Assembly (NCBI GenBank): GCA_029263415.1
Contig: JAJCXN010000044.1
Span: 186,001 to 250,000, forward strand
Length of the DNA stretch: 64,000 bases
Direction: 5' to 3'
Source of the DNA: Acidobacteriota bacterium
Lineage (GTDB): Bacteria; Acidobacteriota; Thermoanaerobaculia; Multivoradales; Multivoraceae
Under the pieces are notes generated by a model. The model was not told the origin of the DNA and did not search any database. It saw only the letters and a list, made by a program, of their open reading frames with translations. The position numbers were made by a program, and so were the translations under genes. Below are positions 44,778-53,941 of the stretch, piece by piece (position 1 is the stretch's first letter; the number at the start of each line of letters is the position of its first letter).

Positions 44778-45146
44778 CTATCGGCGACCAAGTCGTGCAG
44801 ACCATCGGTTCCAGGACAGCTCAATCACCAAAGCGCCAAGGGCGCCAGCGAGATATCGCACGAGATCGACCCAGAGGAAGTCCGTGCCCAGCAACAGCCG
44901 GCCGACCTGAGTGCCTCGAAGAACAACGAGCCAGGCCACGTCGAGCAGTTGCGAAAACTCGACCAAGACACTGATGAAGAAGGCGAGTACTGCAAGCACC
45001 GCTGGCCGGGCTTTGGGTACGGCAAAGCCAAGACTGAGGTAGACCGCCACCGTCCATAGAGTGTCGCCGCCGTTCTCGACGAGAAATGGAGGTAGCCCAA
45101 GGCCGGCTCGGCGGCTGATGAGGCCCAGCGCAATGGTGAGTGCCAA
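44778..45146 (-). CDS. DUF2809-like small membrane protein
   Basis: A 122-residue protein with four predicted helices. The pattern GLISRR, GDTLWTVAVYL, VEFSQLLDVAWL, and LLGTDFLWVDLVRYLAGALGA matches DUF2809, a family of uncharacterised membrane proteins. The frame starts at TTG; no in-frame ATG exists between this codon and the upstream stop about 75 bp away, so the TTG is the likely start. It stands alone between the DUF4255 gene and the FG-GAP gene. Function unknown. Confidence 0.7.
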   Translation of the reverse strand: MALTIALGLISRRAGLGLPPFLVENGGDTLWTVAVYLSLGFAVPKARPAVLAVLAFFISVLVEFSQLLDVAWLVVLRGTQVGRLLLGTDFLWVDLVRYLAGALGALVIELSWNRWSARLGRR

Positions 45147-45371
45147 AGCGACCGCGACACGACTTGGGTCCCGTTGTCTGTTGCGTTCGGTCTTGCTATT
45201 GATGCTGACGTCCTATCTGGTCACTGCGGTGTGGACTCCGAGTCGCGATCAGAACCAGCGCCAAGCGCTCCGATCCGTTGATGATGTCGCACACCCCCGC
45301 GACTCGGACTCAAGGCAAGGACCAATTAGACCTCAACCCTCGACCCTCGACCTGCCGACGAGTCTCCTATC

Positions 45372-48206
45372 TCAACCGGTGGCCGAGCTCCAAGAGCCTA
45401 CGCCGCCCGACTCGAAACCATCGGAAAAGACGGCTGCGCAGACGACGTCGACGCCGATGATCGCATCGAACGACTCGGAGCCACGTTCCAGGGCCACGTG
45501 CAGAAAGACCGAGCGATCGTCGGTCGACTGCATACCCGCCGAACTCGACGGCGGGTGGATGCCGAGAACAATGGCGGGCGGACCACCATCGATGTTGAGC
45601 GCTTGGCCACGGGCCAGGACCACATCGGACTCAACAATCGCTCCCTCGCAGGTTGCCAGCAACAGCTGACCGCTGGGCGACGAGCTGGAAAGTCCGCGGC
45701 TTACAGTCTCCATGCCCCAAAGATGAAGGCCGACATCGTCGTTGATCGAGAGCGCCTGTGGCCGCAAACCCGCAAGAGATCGACCCCCGACGCTCATCTG
45801 TTCGCCTAACGCGCTCAGCAATACGCCGCTAGCACCATAGGTCACCCAACTGTTACCACCCTGGTCATCGGTGACAGACACCAGATGCCGACCACCATCG
45901 TCAACCGCGACGCCCAGGAAGCTAAAGATGCGCAGTACCGATCCTCTTCGGGCAGTCGGAGGCTGAGGAATCAGAGAGTTCCAGGTCAGGACACGCACAC
46001 CGTCCAGAACCACGCTGCCGACATCGGCAATGTTGCCGGTGACTCCAGAGTGAATGAGGTGACCACCTGAATCGGAAACGTCAAAACCATCAATGAACTT
46101 GATGAAAACCCCCGCCCCCAGACTATCTCCGGCAGATACAACAGTTGTTATCGGCCCAACGGCTCCCGGGGCGGTTCGGATAACTCGATCGGTATCCAAG
46201 AAGTCTCTCCCGCGAAAGTACAGACGCCCTTCTGAGGTACTCACGAGGCCCTCTGCAGTCCCGACAGCGCCGCCGGGCTGAACCGTGCTTGCGGTCGCGA
46301 TGAAGCCGCTAGGTCCCACGACACCGCGCTCGAACGGCGGCAATGAGGCGCAACTCGCCGTCGTCTGGTCGAGGTATCCGAAGGCCGACGCAGAGTCCAG
46401 TGCAAATCCGTCTCCGACGTTGCCACCCTCGGCGCACTCCACGCCCTCATCACTGAACACCTGAACGCCGTCGACGAAGACCCGCGATTCAACATCCATC
46501 AAGTCAGGGGCCAGGAACTGCGCTCGATAGGCGGGACTCCCGCCAGAACTGGCAGTGGCATCCGAGAACCCCACCAACGTCGAGCCATCAGGTTGACCAT
46601 CGGTGCGATCGATGAGTGTGACCTCAAGCACGGGCGCCGTACCCCGATACAGGTACAACGCGCCGTGATCGTCGTTCTCGCTAAAGCCGCGGCCAGCTGG
46701 TCGATCCGTACTCGGCCCCCCCACCGAGAGACTCGATGAGCCACTCCCGTCGAAGTTTCCGGCCGCCAACGAACGGCCAAAGTCTCGATACTCGAGTGAC
46801 ACATCCTCACCAAACCTGTTCAGGTGCGGGTCATTGCCCGAGCCACCGACAATGACGTGGATCGAGCCGGCCAGGATCGGCCCCGAGCCGCGAACAGTCG
46901 CTGTTTGGTCACTCGGGGCGCTGATCACAATCTCGTCCCAACCGTCTCGGTTCAAATCGACTGCCAGAACGACGTCACCAAATTTCTCGTTTGTAAAAGG
47001 CGCACTCTCGAATCCGCTCTGGCTCTGATCGAAACGAGCGAAGGAGGGTGTCGACTGGCCAAACTCGTCGAGCGGCACCACCAGCACGGCGCCGGCCGCG
47101 AGTCCTCCAACTTTTGCCCCTGGAGCACCGATGACCGCGTGGTGCGCGGCGGACTCCAAGATTGAGTTCGCGACGTCTTCGCCGAACCGTTCCGACCCGG
47201 TGGCGATACCGGTGTCGGCGAACTCAACGAACGAACTCGCTTGTAGCGCCTGGTCGTTGAAATCGATCAACCAAACTCGACCCGCTTGGTCCACACCGCC
47301 GTCGTCCTTGCCAGGAACTCCCACCAGCAAGCGAGTTTCGTCAACACCATCGCCTGGCACCGCAGCAAGCGCATACCCGAAGTTGTCGAAGGCCCGCGCA
47401 AGCCCGCTTGTTTGGCCGGTAGGAACATCCGGTTCCTGAAAGCTGAGCACAGCAGAGGTACTCAGAGAACCGTTGCCTAGCCCGTAGACAATGCTCACCA
47501 AACCCACATCCGGCGTGTCACCCCGACCGCTTGCTTCGTCTTCCTCCGGGGATCCGATGGCAAGATCACAGGTGCCGTTGGAATCAAAGTCGCCGGCGGC
47601 GAGCGCGAATCCGAACCCCTCATCGCTACCGGGGCTCAACGACAAGTCGTCCTGCGTGAGAACCTGCTCAAGAACCAACCCTGACTCACTTCCGCGGTAG
47701 ACAAACACGGCCCCAGCGTCCCCGAGCCCATCGATCTCGGCCCCCGGTGCACCAACCATCAGGTCATCCAGCGCGTCGCCATCCAGATCGCAGGTGGTCA
47801 AGCTAGCGCCGAAGTCCAACGTGACAAGGCCAACAATCTGAGGTGGCGCGAGCGTTTGCCAGTGCGTGAGTCCCAAGGCGCCGCCGCGGAGTACATGGAC
47901 GAGACCTCCATCGCCCTCAAACGAATCTTTGCTGCGCGAAACGGCAAGATCATCGTAGCCGTCGCCGTCAAAGTCGGCCGCAAGTTGCGCCCGCCCAAAC
48001 TCGCCTTGAGTTACTGAAGGACCAAACGGCCCCACCGAGTCTTCGCTGAGTTCCACCGCGTTCGACGCGAGCTGGCCCTGTGCGAGGCCGGGCGCCAACG
48101 CGGCCAGACCGACCAGCAACCGGATCGTGTTGCAATGCTTCGCGATTCGTCTTCCGCAGCAAAGTCCTGGAGTGTGAGCCTCTAACCCACGGAGCGAACT
48201 GTTCAT
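45372..48206 (-). CDS. Secreted FG-GAP / integrin-alpha-type repeat protein with C-terminal FESG tag
   Basis: A 944-residue protein with a signal-like N-terminus (about residues 20-45, ending LAPGLAQGQ). The first half is made of FG-GAP beta-propeller repeats, each with a calcium-loop motif such as DFDGDGYDDLAV, DLDGDALDDLMV, DFDSNGTCDLAI and DLNRDGWDEIVI. The second half is a different beta-rich domain (RLYFRGRDFLDTDRVIRTAPG). The C-terminus ends FSDGFESGGVGSWSSATG, a tag seen on many secreted proteins of some environmental Gram-negatives and possibly an export or sorting signal. The ATG at 48206 follows a GAGG; an upstream in-frame start at 48287 gives no signal peptide context. Probably a cell-surface or released adhesion-type protein. 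Confidence 0.8.
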   Translation of the reverse strand: MNSSLRGLEAHTPGLCCGRRIAKHCNTIRLLVGLAALAPGLAQGQLASNAVELSEDSVGPFGPSVTQGEFGRAQLAADFDGDGYDDLAVSRSKDSFEGDGGLVHVLRGGALGLTHWQTLAPPQIVGLVTLDFGASLTTCDLDGDALDDLMVGAPGAEIDGLGDAGAVFVYRGSESGLVLEQVLTQDDLSLSPGSDEGFGFALAAGDFDSNGTCDLAIGSPEEDEASGRGDTPDVGLVSIVYGLGNGSLSTSAVLSFQEPDVPTGQTSGLARAFDNFGYALAAVPGDGVDETRLLVGVPGKDDGGVDQAGRVWLIDFNDQALQASSFVEFADTGIATGSERFGEDVANSILESAAHHAVIGAPGAKVGGLAAGAVLVVPLDEFGQSTPSFARFDQSQSGFESAPFTNEKFGDVVLAVDLNRDGWDEIVISAPSDQTATVRGSGPILAGSIHVIVGGSGNDPHLNRFGEDVSLEYRDFGRSLAAGNFDGSGSSSLSVGGPSTDRPAGRGFSENDDHGALYLYRGTAPVLEVTLIDRTDGQPDGSTLVGFSDATASSGGSPAYRAQFLAPDLMDVESRVFVDGVQVFSDEGVECAEGGNVGDGFALDSASAFGYLDQTTASCASLPPFERGVVGPSGFIATASTVQPGGAVGTAEGLVSTSEGRLYFRGRDFLDTDRVIRTAPGAVGPITTVVSAGDSLGAGVFIKFIDGFDVSDSGGHLIHSGVTGNIADVGSVVLDGVRVLTWNSLIPQPPTARRGSVLRIFSFLGVAVDDGGRHLVSVTDDQGGNSWVTYGASGVLLSALGEQMSVGGRSLAGLRPQALSINDDVGLHLWGMETVSRGLSSSSPSGQLLLATCEGAIVESDVVLARGQALNIDGGPPAIVLGIHPPSSSAGMQSTDDRSVFLHVALERGSESFDAIIGVDVVCAAVFSDGFESGGVGSWSSATG

Positions 48207-48399
48207 GTTCTTAGGGGTCCTCAGTCGATCTGATCCGTCGGCCAAGACAAATGGCCTCTGGAGTACAGACGCAGCCGAGACACTCAACCCGTCACCCGTT
48301 GCAGCACCGGTTGCAGCACTCGTTACGGCAAGGTGTGCGGCACAAGCTACGGGGCCACCTGCTGCAGGTCGAGCGAGCCGTCTACAGGCCCGTTCAACG

Positions 48400-48789
48400 G
48401 TCAGCCTACGCGCCCAGACTGCAATAGGTAGAGGCCGACGACGTCTACCTGGGGCGACCGTCTAGGGCTGCCGGGCAGTCCGAGCCGCGCAGTTCCTGCC
48501 ATGCGAAACGCCAGTCCCCCGCAAGGGCAACCGGATCATCCTGCTCGGGATCCTACGAACGCAGATCAAGCACACCGGCCACAGCCCGCGGAGACAACGG
48601 CTCGGCGCTCATCGCCGGGCGAGCGAGAGCCGCCAGCAACAGACTCGAACACAGCGACAGACTCACGCCAGCGTGTACCGAATCACGCACACGCACATGC
48701 GCCCGCCCGGGGCGACGCGACGCGCGGACGGTTGCTAGAGGTCGAGGATTGAACAAGCGCTTTGGCCGATCGGAAGGGGCGGAAATCAA
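48400..48789 (-). pseudogene. Decayed N-terminal fragment of a 7TMR-DISM-type signalling gene
   Basis: On the minus strand a signal-peptide-like start (VSLSLCSSLLLAALARPAMS) leads into SPRAVAGVLDLRS, then TAG at 48555-48553, then in the same frame DPEQDDPVALAGDWRFAWQE. Joined, this reads as the LDLRxW-D-x-x-x-D-x-x-V-x-LxGxWxFxW start of 7TMR-DISMED2 sensor domains, with the expected Trp codon (TGG) changed to TAG. After a second stop (48447-48445) the similarity continues one base out of frame as QVDVVGLYLLQSGRVG, then fades. So there is one nonsense change, one frameshift and loss of the rest (membrane and kinase/cyclase part). Confidence 0.65.
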
Positions 48790-49164
48790 GTATCCACCGA
48801 CCCTAGCGAAACAGGGTCGATGCGCACGATCTCCAGATCGCAGGGATCTCTCAAGAAGGCGCAGCGGTAGGCGCTGCGGGCAGCCGATGCGCAGTTGACG
48901 GCTCCCTTATCCCCTCGAAGAGGGCAGCAACCTCACACGCCAGCCGGCATTGAGCCGGAGAAATAGCGACTACTGAGCAGTTTTCTTTCAAGAGCGGCGA
49001 AGGATTTCGCGTCGACGTGCAACCTACGTGGCAGTAGCCGTCTGCGTCTGAGCCTTGCGATCCTCTCGCAACGGACGCAGCTCACCTCCGGCCAGGCGCC
49101 CAGCAGGCTCTCGCGTTATGTACGGCGGTCCTCAAAGGACGCTAACGCTCAGCCAATACTCAGC
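48790..49164. other. Non-coding stretch with two small hairpins
   Basis: About 375 bp with no convincing gene. Two short inverted repeats lie close together: CCCTC-GAA-GAGGG at 48912-48924 and CCGGC-ATTGA-GCCGG at 48944-48958. They could belong to an RNA leader of the glycosyltransferase operon; I do not recognise a known riboswitch. Confidence 0.4.
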
Positions 49165-49185
49165 TTGCTAGTCGAGAATCGGAAC

Positions 49186-50037
49186 ATGGAAGAAAGTAGG
49201 TCAATGCCCCCTCCTCGACCAACATCGATCAACGTGTCGGTAGTTGCCCCGTTCTACAACGAGCGCGACAATCTCGAAGAGTTGATCCACGCGACTAGAG
49301 CCGCAATGGACTCTCAGAACCAGACCTGGGAGTTCCTGCTCGTGGACGATGGGAGCACAGACGGTGGCGGTCAACTGGTCACCAATCTTTGCTACAACGA
49401 CCCTCGAACGAGGCTGGTCTCACTGGCCCGGCGCGCTGGCCAATCGGGCGCACTCTGGGCAGGCCTTCAGGAATGTCGTGGTTCAGTAGTCGTAACGCTC
49501 GACGCTGACCTTCAGAATCCTCCTGGTGAGATTCCTCGGCTCGTGCAAACGCTACTGGACAATTCAGTCGAGCTGGTAGCAGGAGTCCGTGCAAAGCGGC
49601 GCGACTCTCTCGCTCGTCGATTGGCTTCGCGCATAGCGAACGCGATTCGACGCGCGGCGCTCGGCGACCCCTTCACGGACTCCGGCTGTTCGTTGCGGGC
49701 CTATCGCAGAGAAGTTCTCCGAGGCATCCCTTGCTTCTCTAGCATGCATCGCTTCTTGCCCATACTCGCGGTATGGAACGGAGCTCAAGCGATGCAGATC
49801 GAAGTGGAGCATTCGCCGCGCCAGCACGGCATCAGCAAGTACAGCGCGCTCCGTGGCCGAGCCGCCACCGGCGCCTTCGATCTCCTGGGCATGCTCTGGC
49901 TATCTCGCCGTTGGGTACGCAGCCCAACCGCGCGCCGAGAGAAGGCGCCTGAGACTACAAATAGACCTCCGTCCAAAGATCCCAACGTCTTAGCGCAGCT
50001 GATCGGCGCAGACGCGCGACTGCGCAACCCGACCTAA
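49186..50037 (+). CDS. Family 2 glycosyltransferase (polyprenyl-phosphate sugar transferase-like)
   Basis: A 283-residue GT-A glycosyltransferase. Motifs: VVAPFYNERDNLEEL, VDDGSTDGG, TLDADLQNPP, GCSLRAYRREVL, RFLPIL and RQHGISKYSALRG, the set seen in dolichol-phosphate mannosyltransferase/ArnC-like enzymes. No membrane helices follow the catalytic domain. It likely transfers a sugar from a nucleotide donor to a polyprenyl phosphate carrier, which the ArnT-like protein two genes downstream could use. The start is uncertain: ATG at 49186 is chosen; a TTG at 49165 and an ATG at 49204 are alternatives. Four bases separate it from the asparagine synthetase gene. Confidence 0.83.
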   Translation: MEESRSMPPPRPTSINVSVVAPFYNERDNLEELIHATRAAMDSQNQTWEFLLVDDGSTDGGGQLVTNLCYNDPRTRLVSLARRAGQSGALWAGLQECRGSVVVTLDADLQNPPGEIPRLVQTLLDNSVELVAGVRAKRRDSLARRLASRIANAIRRAALGDPFTDSGCSLRAYRREVLRGIPCFSSMHRFLPILAVWNGAQAMQIEVEHSPRQHGISKYSALRGRAATGAFDLLGMLWLSRRWVRSPTARREKAPETTNRPPSKDPNVLAQLIGADARLRNPT

Positions 50038-50041
50038 CCTC

Positions 50042-51916
50042 ATGTGTGGCATCTATGGGGCAATAGGCCTCGATCAACTCCCCGCCACGCGTGGGGAGAT
50101 CGAGCGCATGGGCGGGCTTTTGACCCACCGTGGTCCGCACTCTCAGAAGACGCTGGTTCAAGGTAGTGCCAGCCTGGGCTGCACGCGCCTGCGCATCGTT
50201 GACCTAACGCTGGTTGCAGACGGCCCACTGCGAAGCGAGGTCGGCAATCTCTCGCTGACCTGCAACGGAGAAATCTACAACTCAGCGCAGCTGCGCGCCC
50301 GTTACCCGGACTATCCGTACACAACCCGTTCGGACCTAGAAGCGATCTTTCCCCTCTACTTGGACAAGGGGCTTGAGGGTCTTTCTGAAATCAACGGCAT
50401 GTTCGCATTGGCTCTGTGGGATGAGAATCACGGCCGCTTTCTACTGATGCGCGATCGCAGCGGTGAGAAGCCACTCTTCTACGCTGGGACACCAACCAAT
50501 TTTCTGTTCGCTTCCGAAATGCAATCGCTGCTCGGGACGCAAAGCGTGTCGAACGAGCTGGACCCCGCGAGCCTCCAGGACTATCTTTGCTTGGGATACG
50601 TGCGCAGTCCCAGGACCATTTTTCGCGATATCCGCCAGGTGCCCGCCGGTTCGATGCTGATCCTCGAGAACGACGCTCTGACCATCTCCAACTACTGGGA
50701 GCCGCAAAACATCGCGCGCTTTGAGCGAGACCGAAGGACTCTTCGACCTACGCCTACCGAACTACTGGAGTTGCTAAGAAGCTCGGTACTAAGGCAAGCG
50801 ACCGCCGACGTCAAACGAGGCGTGTACCTGAGCGGCGGCCTTGACTCGAGCCTGCTGGCTGCCCTCCTCTGCGAGATCATCGACCCGGCTGAGCTCACCG
50901 GGTTCACAGTGGCCTTCACAGCAAGCTCATTCGACGAGAGTCACTGGGCTAGCTATGTCGCCAAGCGTCTTGGCATCCAGCTAAACCGCGTCACCCTCGA
51001 TGAGCCTAGGCTGGAAAGAGCTTGGCGAAGAGCGATCACCGAGATCGCCGATCCGATCTCTGATCCGGCCCTCTTGCCCACCATCGCCCTCGGAGAATTG
51101 GCCGGCCAAAGCGTGAACGTGGTGTTCTCCGGTGAAGGTGCCGACGAGCTGTTTGGTGGCTATCCCACGTATCTTGGACACACCCTGGCCCATCGCGTGG
51201 TCGGACTACCGAGCATCCTCAGGAAAGCCCTGGCGGCCGGAATCCAGCGCCTGCCGACATCGCATCAGAAGGTCACGGTCTCTTTTCTGGCAAAGCGGTT
51301 CATCAAGGATGTAGACAGCCCTTGGGTCGAGAGACACCTGCGCTGGTTCGGCCCTGGAGCCGGCAAACTGTCACTAGACAACGACAACGCCATCGAAGAC
51401 TTGGCACGAGGCTTCGCCGAGGATCAAGACACCCTTCCAGTTGCTGAAGCGGCCATGCTGCTTGACTATTCAACATACCTCCGCGACAACCTTCTAGTGA
51501 AGTTGGATCGCGGGACAATGCTAAGCAGTGTCGAATCCAGGGCTCCGTTCTTGGACCCGGACGTGCTTCGCCATGCATGGTCGCTGCCGATGTCAAGCAA
51601 GATCAAAGGTACGCAAACCAAGGTCCTGCTGAAGCGCGCCGCCGCTGAGGTTCTCCCGCGCGACGTGATTCATCGCCGAAAGCGAGGCTTGAGCCTACCG
51701 ATCGCTTCCTGGCTCAACTGCGGGTTGGCCGCAGAAGTGGACCGCCTCTTAGACCCGGGCAGACTACGGCGGCAAGGCCTGTTCGATGCCTCCGGTGTCG
51801 CCGAGCACCTCAAAGAACACCGAGAACACCGAGCGGACCATTCTCGGATGCTCTGGAACGTTGTTCACTTGCAAAGCTGGCTCGAAACCTGGGCGCCATC
51901 CCAGGCCGGCGCTTGA
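50042..51916 (+). CDS. asnB: Asparagine synthetase, glutamine-hydrolysing
   Basis: A 624-residue two-domain enzyme. The N-terminal class II glutaminase starts directly with MCGIYG, giving the catalytic Cys2; RLRIVDL and CNGEIYN follow. The synthetase domain has the PP-loop SGGLDSSLLAALL and GEGADELFGGYPTY. The family includes asparagine synthetase B and related amidotransferases that modify glycans. Its position between a glycosyltransferase and an ArnT-like gene, overlapping the latter by 4 bp, suggests it may amidate a sugar or lipid carboxyl group in the same pathway rather than make free asparagine; this is inference. Confidence 0.88.
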   Translation: MCGIYGAIGLDQLPATRGEIERMGGLLTHRGPHSQKTLVQGSASLGCTRLRIVDLTLVADGPLRSEVGNLSLTCNGEIYNSAQLRARYPDYPYTTRSDLEAIFPLYLDKGLEGLSEINGMFALALWDENHGRFLLMRDRSGEKPLFYAGTPTNFLFASEMQSLLGTQSVSNELDPASLQDYLCLGYVRSPRTIFRDIRQVPAGSMLILENDALTISNYWEPQNIARFERDRRTLRPTPTELLELLRSSVLRQATADVKRGVYLSGGLDSSLLAALLCEIIDPAELTGFTVAFTASSFDESHWASYVAKRLGIQLNRVTLDEPRLERAWRRAITEIADPISDPALLPTIALGELAGQSVNVVFSGEGADELFGGYPTYLGHTLAHRVVGLPSILRKALAAGIQRLPTSHQKVTVSFLAKRFIKDVDSPWVERHLRWFGPGAGKLSLDNDNAIEDLARGFAEDQDTLPVAEAAMLLDYSTYLRDNLLVKLDRGTMLSSVESRAPFLDPDVLRHAWSLPMSSKIKGTQTKVLLKRAAAEVLPRDVIHRRKRGLSLPIASWLNCGLAAEVDRLLDPGRLRRQGLFDASGVAEHLKEHREHRADHSRMLWNVVHLQSWLETWAPSQAGA

Positions 51917-53616
51917 CGGCTCGAACGCAATTGAAAGCCGATCATCGCATCGAACTGCTGATGCACAGCCGAGTGCCTTGGCTCATCTTCGGTCTCGCCT
52001 TGGTGCTCTTCACCTGGAAACTCGGGGCCAACGATCTTTGGGCACCAGACGAACCCTACTTCGCTGAAGGCGCTCGGGAGATGCTCGCGGACGGGAACTG
52101 GTTGGTGCCACACATCAACGGCGATCTCGACAACCACAAGCCGCCTTTCTTCTTTTGGCTCATTGCCTGGTTTGGTTGGTTAGCCGGAGGCATCACACCT
52201 CTAATCGCGCGCATTCCGTCAGTGCTCGCTGGCCTGGGGGCCCTGTGGCTGACGATCCGGCTTGGGTCCCGCACAGATCCAGTCGCAGGCCGCCTTGCGG
52301 GCTTAGTGCTGGTGACCACCTATATGTTCTGGGACAAGGCGAGATGGGCGCAGACTGACGCGGTCCTGTGCTTCTTCATCCTCAGCGCGCTGTACTTGTT
52401 TGATCGGCAATACCGCCCAGTACCCAGCCCCAACCCCAATGGCTGGCTATTTCGCAGCGAACTACGCATCGCCATACTGTTCTGGATTTCGATCTCGCTC
52501 GCGTTTCTCACCAAAGGTCCAATTGGCCTGGTGCTCCCCTCGGGCATCATCTTGACTGTCGCGATCTGGGACCGTAGAGCCAAGGAACTGCTCAAGCTAC
52601 ACCCCCTGCTCGGCTTCTTAATTCTGCTCGCGATTGTGGGCACTTGGGCCTACCTCGCCACCACTCGGGTTGAGGGCTACCACGCGCTTGCGAGCGTCAA
52701 GGAGCACTTCTTCGAACGAGCAAGTCAGGGTATGCATCACCATCAGCCCTTCTGGTACTACGGCGAGGTGTGGACATACTCTTTGTTGCCGTGGAGCTTT
52801 CTGTTTCCTGGGATGTTGTTCTTTGGTTGGCGATCGCGGAATGAGCCTCAAACCCGGTTCACCTTGGTCTGGGTGGTGTTCACTTTCCTTCTGTTCTCAT
52901 TGAGCACCGAAAAGCGCGATCTGTACATTCTCCCGTCACTGCCAGCAATCGCTCTGTTGATGTCGTCATGGCTGGCTAGGGTCTGCCGAACGCCTGGTGA
53001 CAAGAGCAGCCTTGGGCAATGGGCGCGCGCGGGCTTCCACGTGATCGCCGGTGTTCTTACCATCGCCGCAGTCGTCCTACCCTTCGTCGCCAACGAACTC
53101 ACCCCGGCCGCCTTCTGGCCCGCCACCGCTTCCGCAGCTTTGCTGCTGATTTCAGGGCTCGCCATCTGGTGGTCACTCAGCCGACCCTTGACCTTCACAC
53201 TTGCCACCGTTGTCATTGTTGGTTCGGTGATGGTGCTAGGCGCCGTGACACTCCTCTACCCGCAGATGGAGCCGGACAAGTCCGCTCGTCCGCTGGCAAC
53301 CGCAATCCTCCGAGAACTTGATCCGGCAACAAGATCCAAGGCAGACAATACCGAGCAACGCATACTGCTCGGTTTTGATCTGGCCAACGTCACTCGCGGG
53401 ATTAACTTCCACACCGAGGGACTCTACCTCCACTTCCCACCGACCCCACAAGCGGCGCTCGAACTGCTGGCCACACCGCAATACCGACTGCTGCTCGCGA
53501 ACGAAGAAGCCCTCCGAGCGGGGGTAGCTCCGGACCAGTGGCGCCAGCTGGACATCGTGCTGAAGACGCGGATCAACCGACGAAGCCTCGTGCTGATCAG
53601 GTCCCCTTCGCCTTAG
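51913..53616 (+). CDS. ArnT-like GT83 / PMT-family membrane glycosyltransferase
   Basis: A 567-residue polytopic membrane protein with about twelve helices. The first periplasmic loop has the family signature LWAPDEPYFAEGAREML with the catalytic-type Asp-Glu, then NGDLDNHKPPFFFWLIAW. Such enzymes use polyprenyl-phosphate sugars to modify lipid A or other acceptors at the outer face of the inner membrane. The frame can start at TTG 51913, overlapping the previous stop by 4 bp, or at ATG 51961; the first is kept because of the tight coupling, with low certainty. It is the last gene of the GT2-asnB-ArnT unit. Acceptor unknown. Confidence 0.82.
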   Translation: MTARTQLKADHRIELLMHSRVPWLIFGLALVLFTWKLGANDLWAPDEPYFAEGAREMLADGNWLVPHINGDLDNHKPPFFFWLIAWFGWLAGGITPLIARIPSVLAGLGALWLTIRLGSRTDPVAGRLAGLVLVTTYMFWDKARWAQTDAVLCFFILSALYLFDRQYRPVPSPNPNGWLFRSELRIAILFWISISLAFLTKGPIGLVLPSGIILTVAIWDRRAKELLKLHPLLGFLILLAIVGTWAYLATTRVEGYHALASVKEHFFERASQGMHHHQPFWYYGEVWTYSLLPWSFLFPGMLFFGWRSRNEPQTRFTLVWVVFTFLLFSLSTEKRDLYILPSLPAIALLMSSWLARVCRTPGDKSSLGQWARAGFHVIAGVLTIAAVVLPFVANELTPAAFWPATASAALLLISGLAIWWSLSRPLTFTLATVVIVGSVMVLGAVTLLYPQMEPDKSARPLATAILRELDPATRSKADNTEQRILLGFDLANVTRGINFHTEGLYLHFPPTPQAALELLATPQYRLLLANEEALRAGVAPDQWRQLDIVLKTRINRRSLVLIRSPSP

Positions 53617-53941
53617 CCTCCACGAGCCCAGATTCGCCTAAACGCTCGCCAAAGACGGTTAGCCCGAAGGCGTGAGGTTTAAACGGAGACCGTCCCAGAT
53701 CGCTCCGCCGTCGGCCACAACCACCCGGCCCCGAGCAGAAGATGGAGCCAGATCGCATGAGCAGCCATTTCCCAAGTCTACCGGCGCTTGGGGCGAACCG
53801 TCTGCTCGTGATCAGGGCAGCAACATGCGACCAAGCAGTCGCAGTGCTAGCGGACTACGAACGCCTTTAGGGGAACGGCGACCGAAAGAACCGGTTTGGC
53901 CGTGCACCATCAGATCTCCAGCGTCAGCAAGGAGGGGCTCG
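53617..53941. other. Intergenic region between convergent genes
   Basis: About 325 bp between the ArnT-like gene and the convergent small membrane gene. No gene, clear terminator or repeat was seen. Confidence 0.5.
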
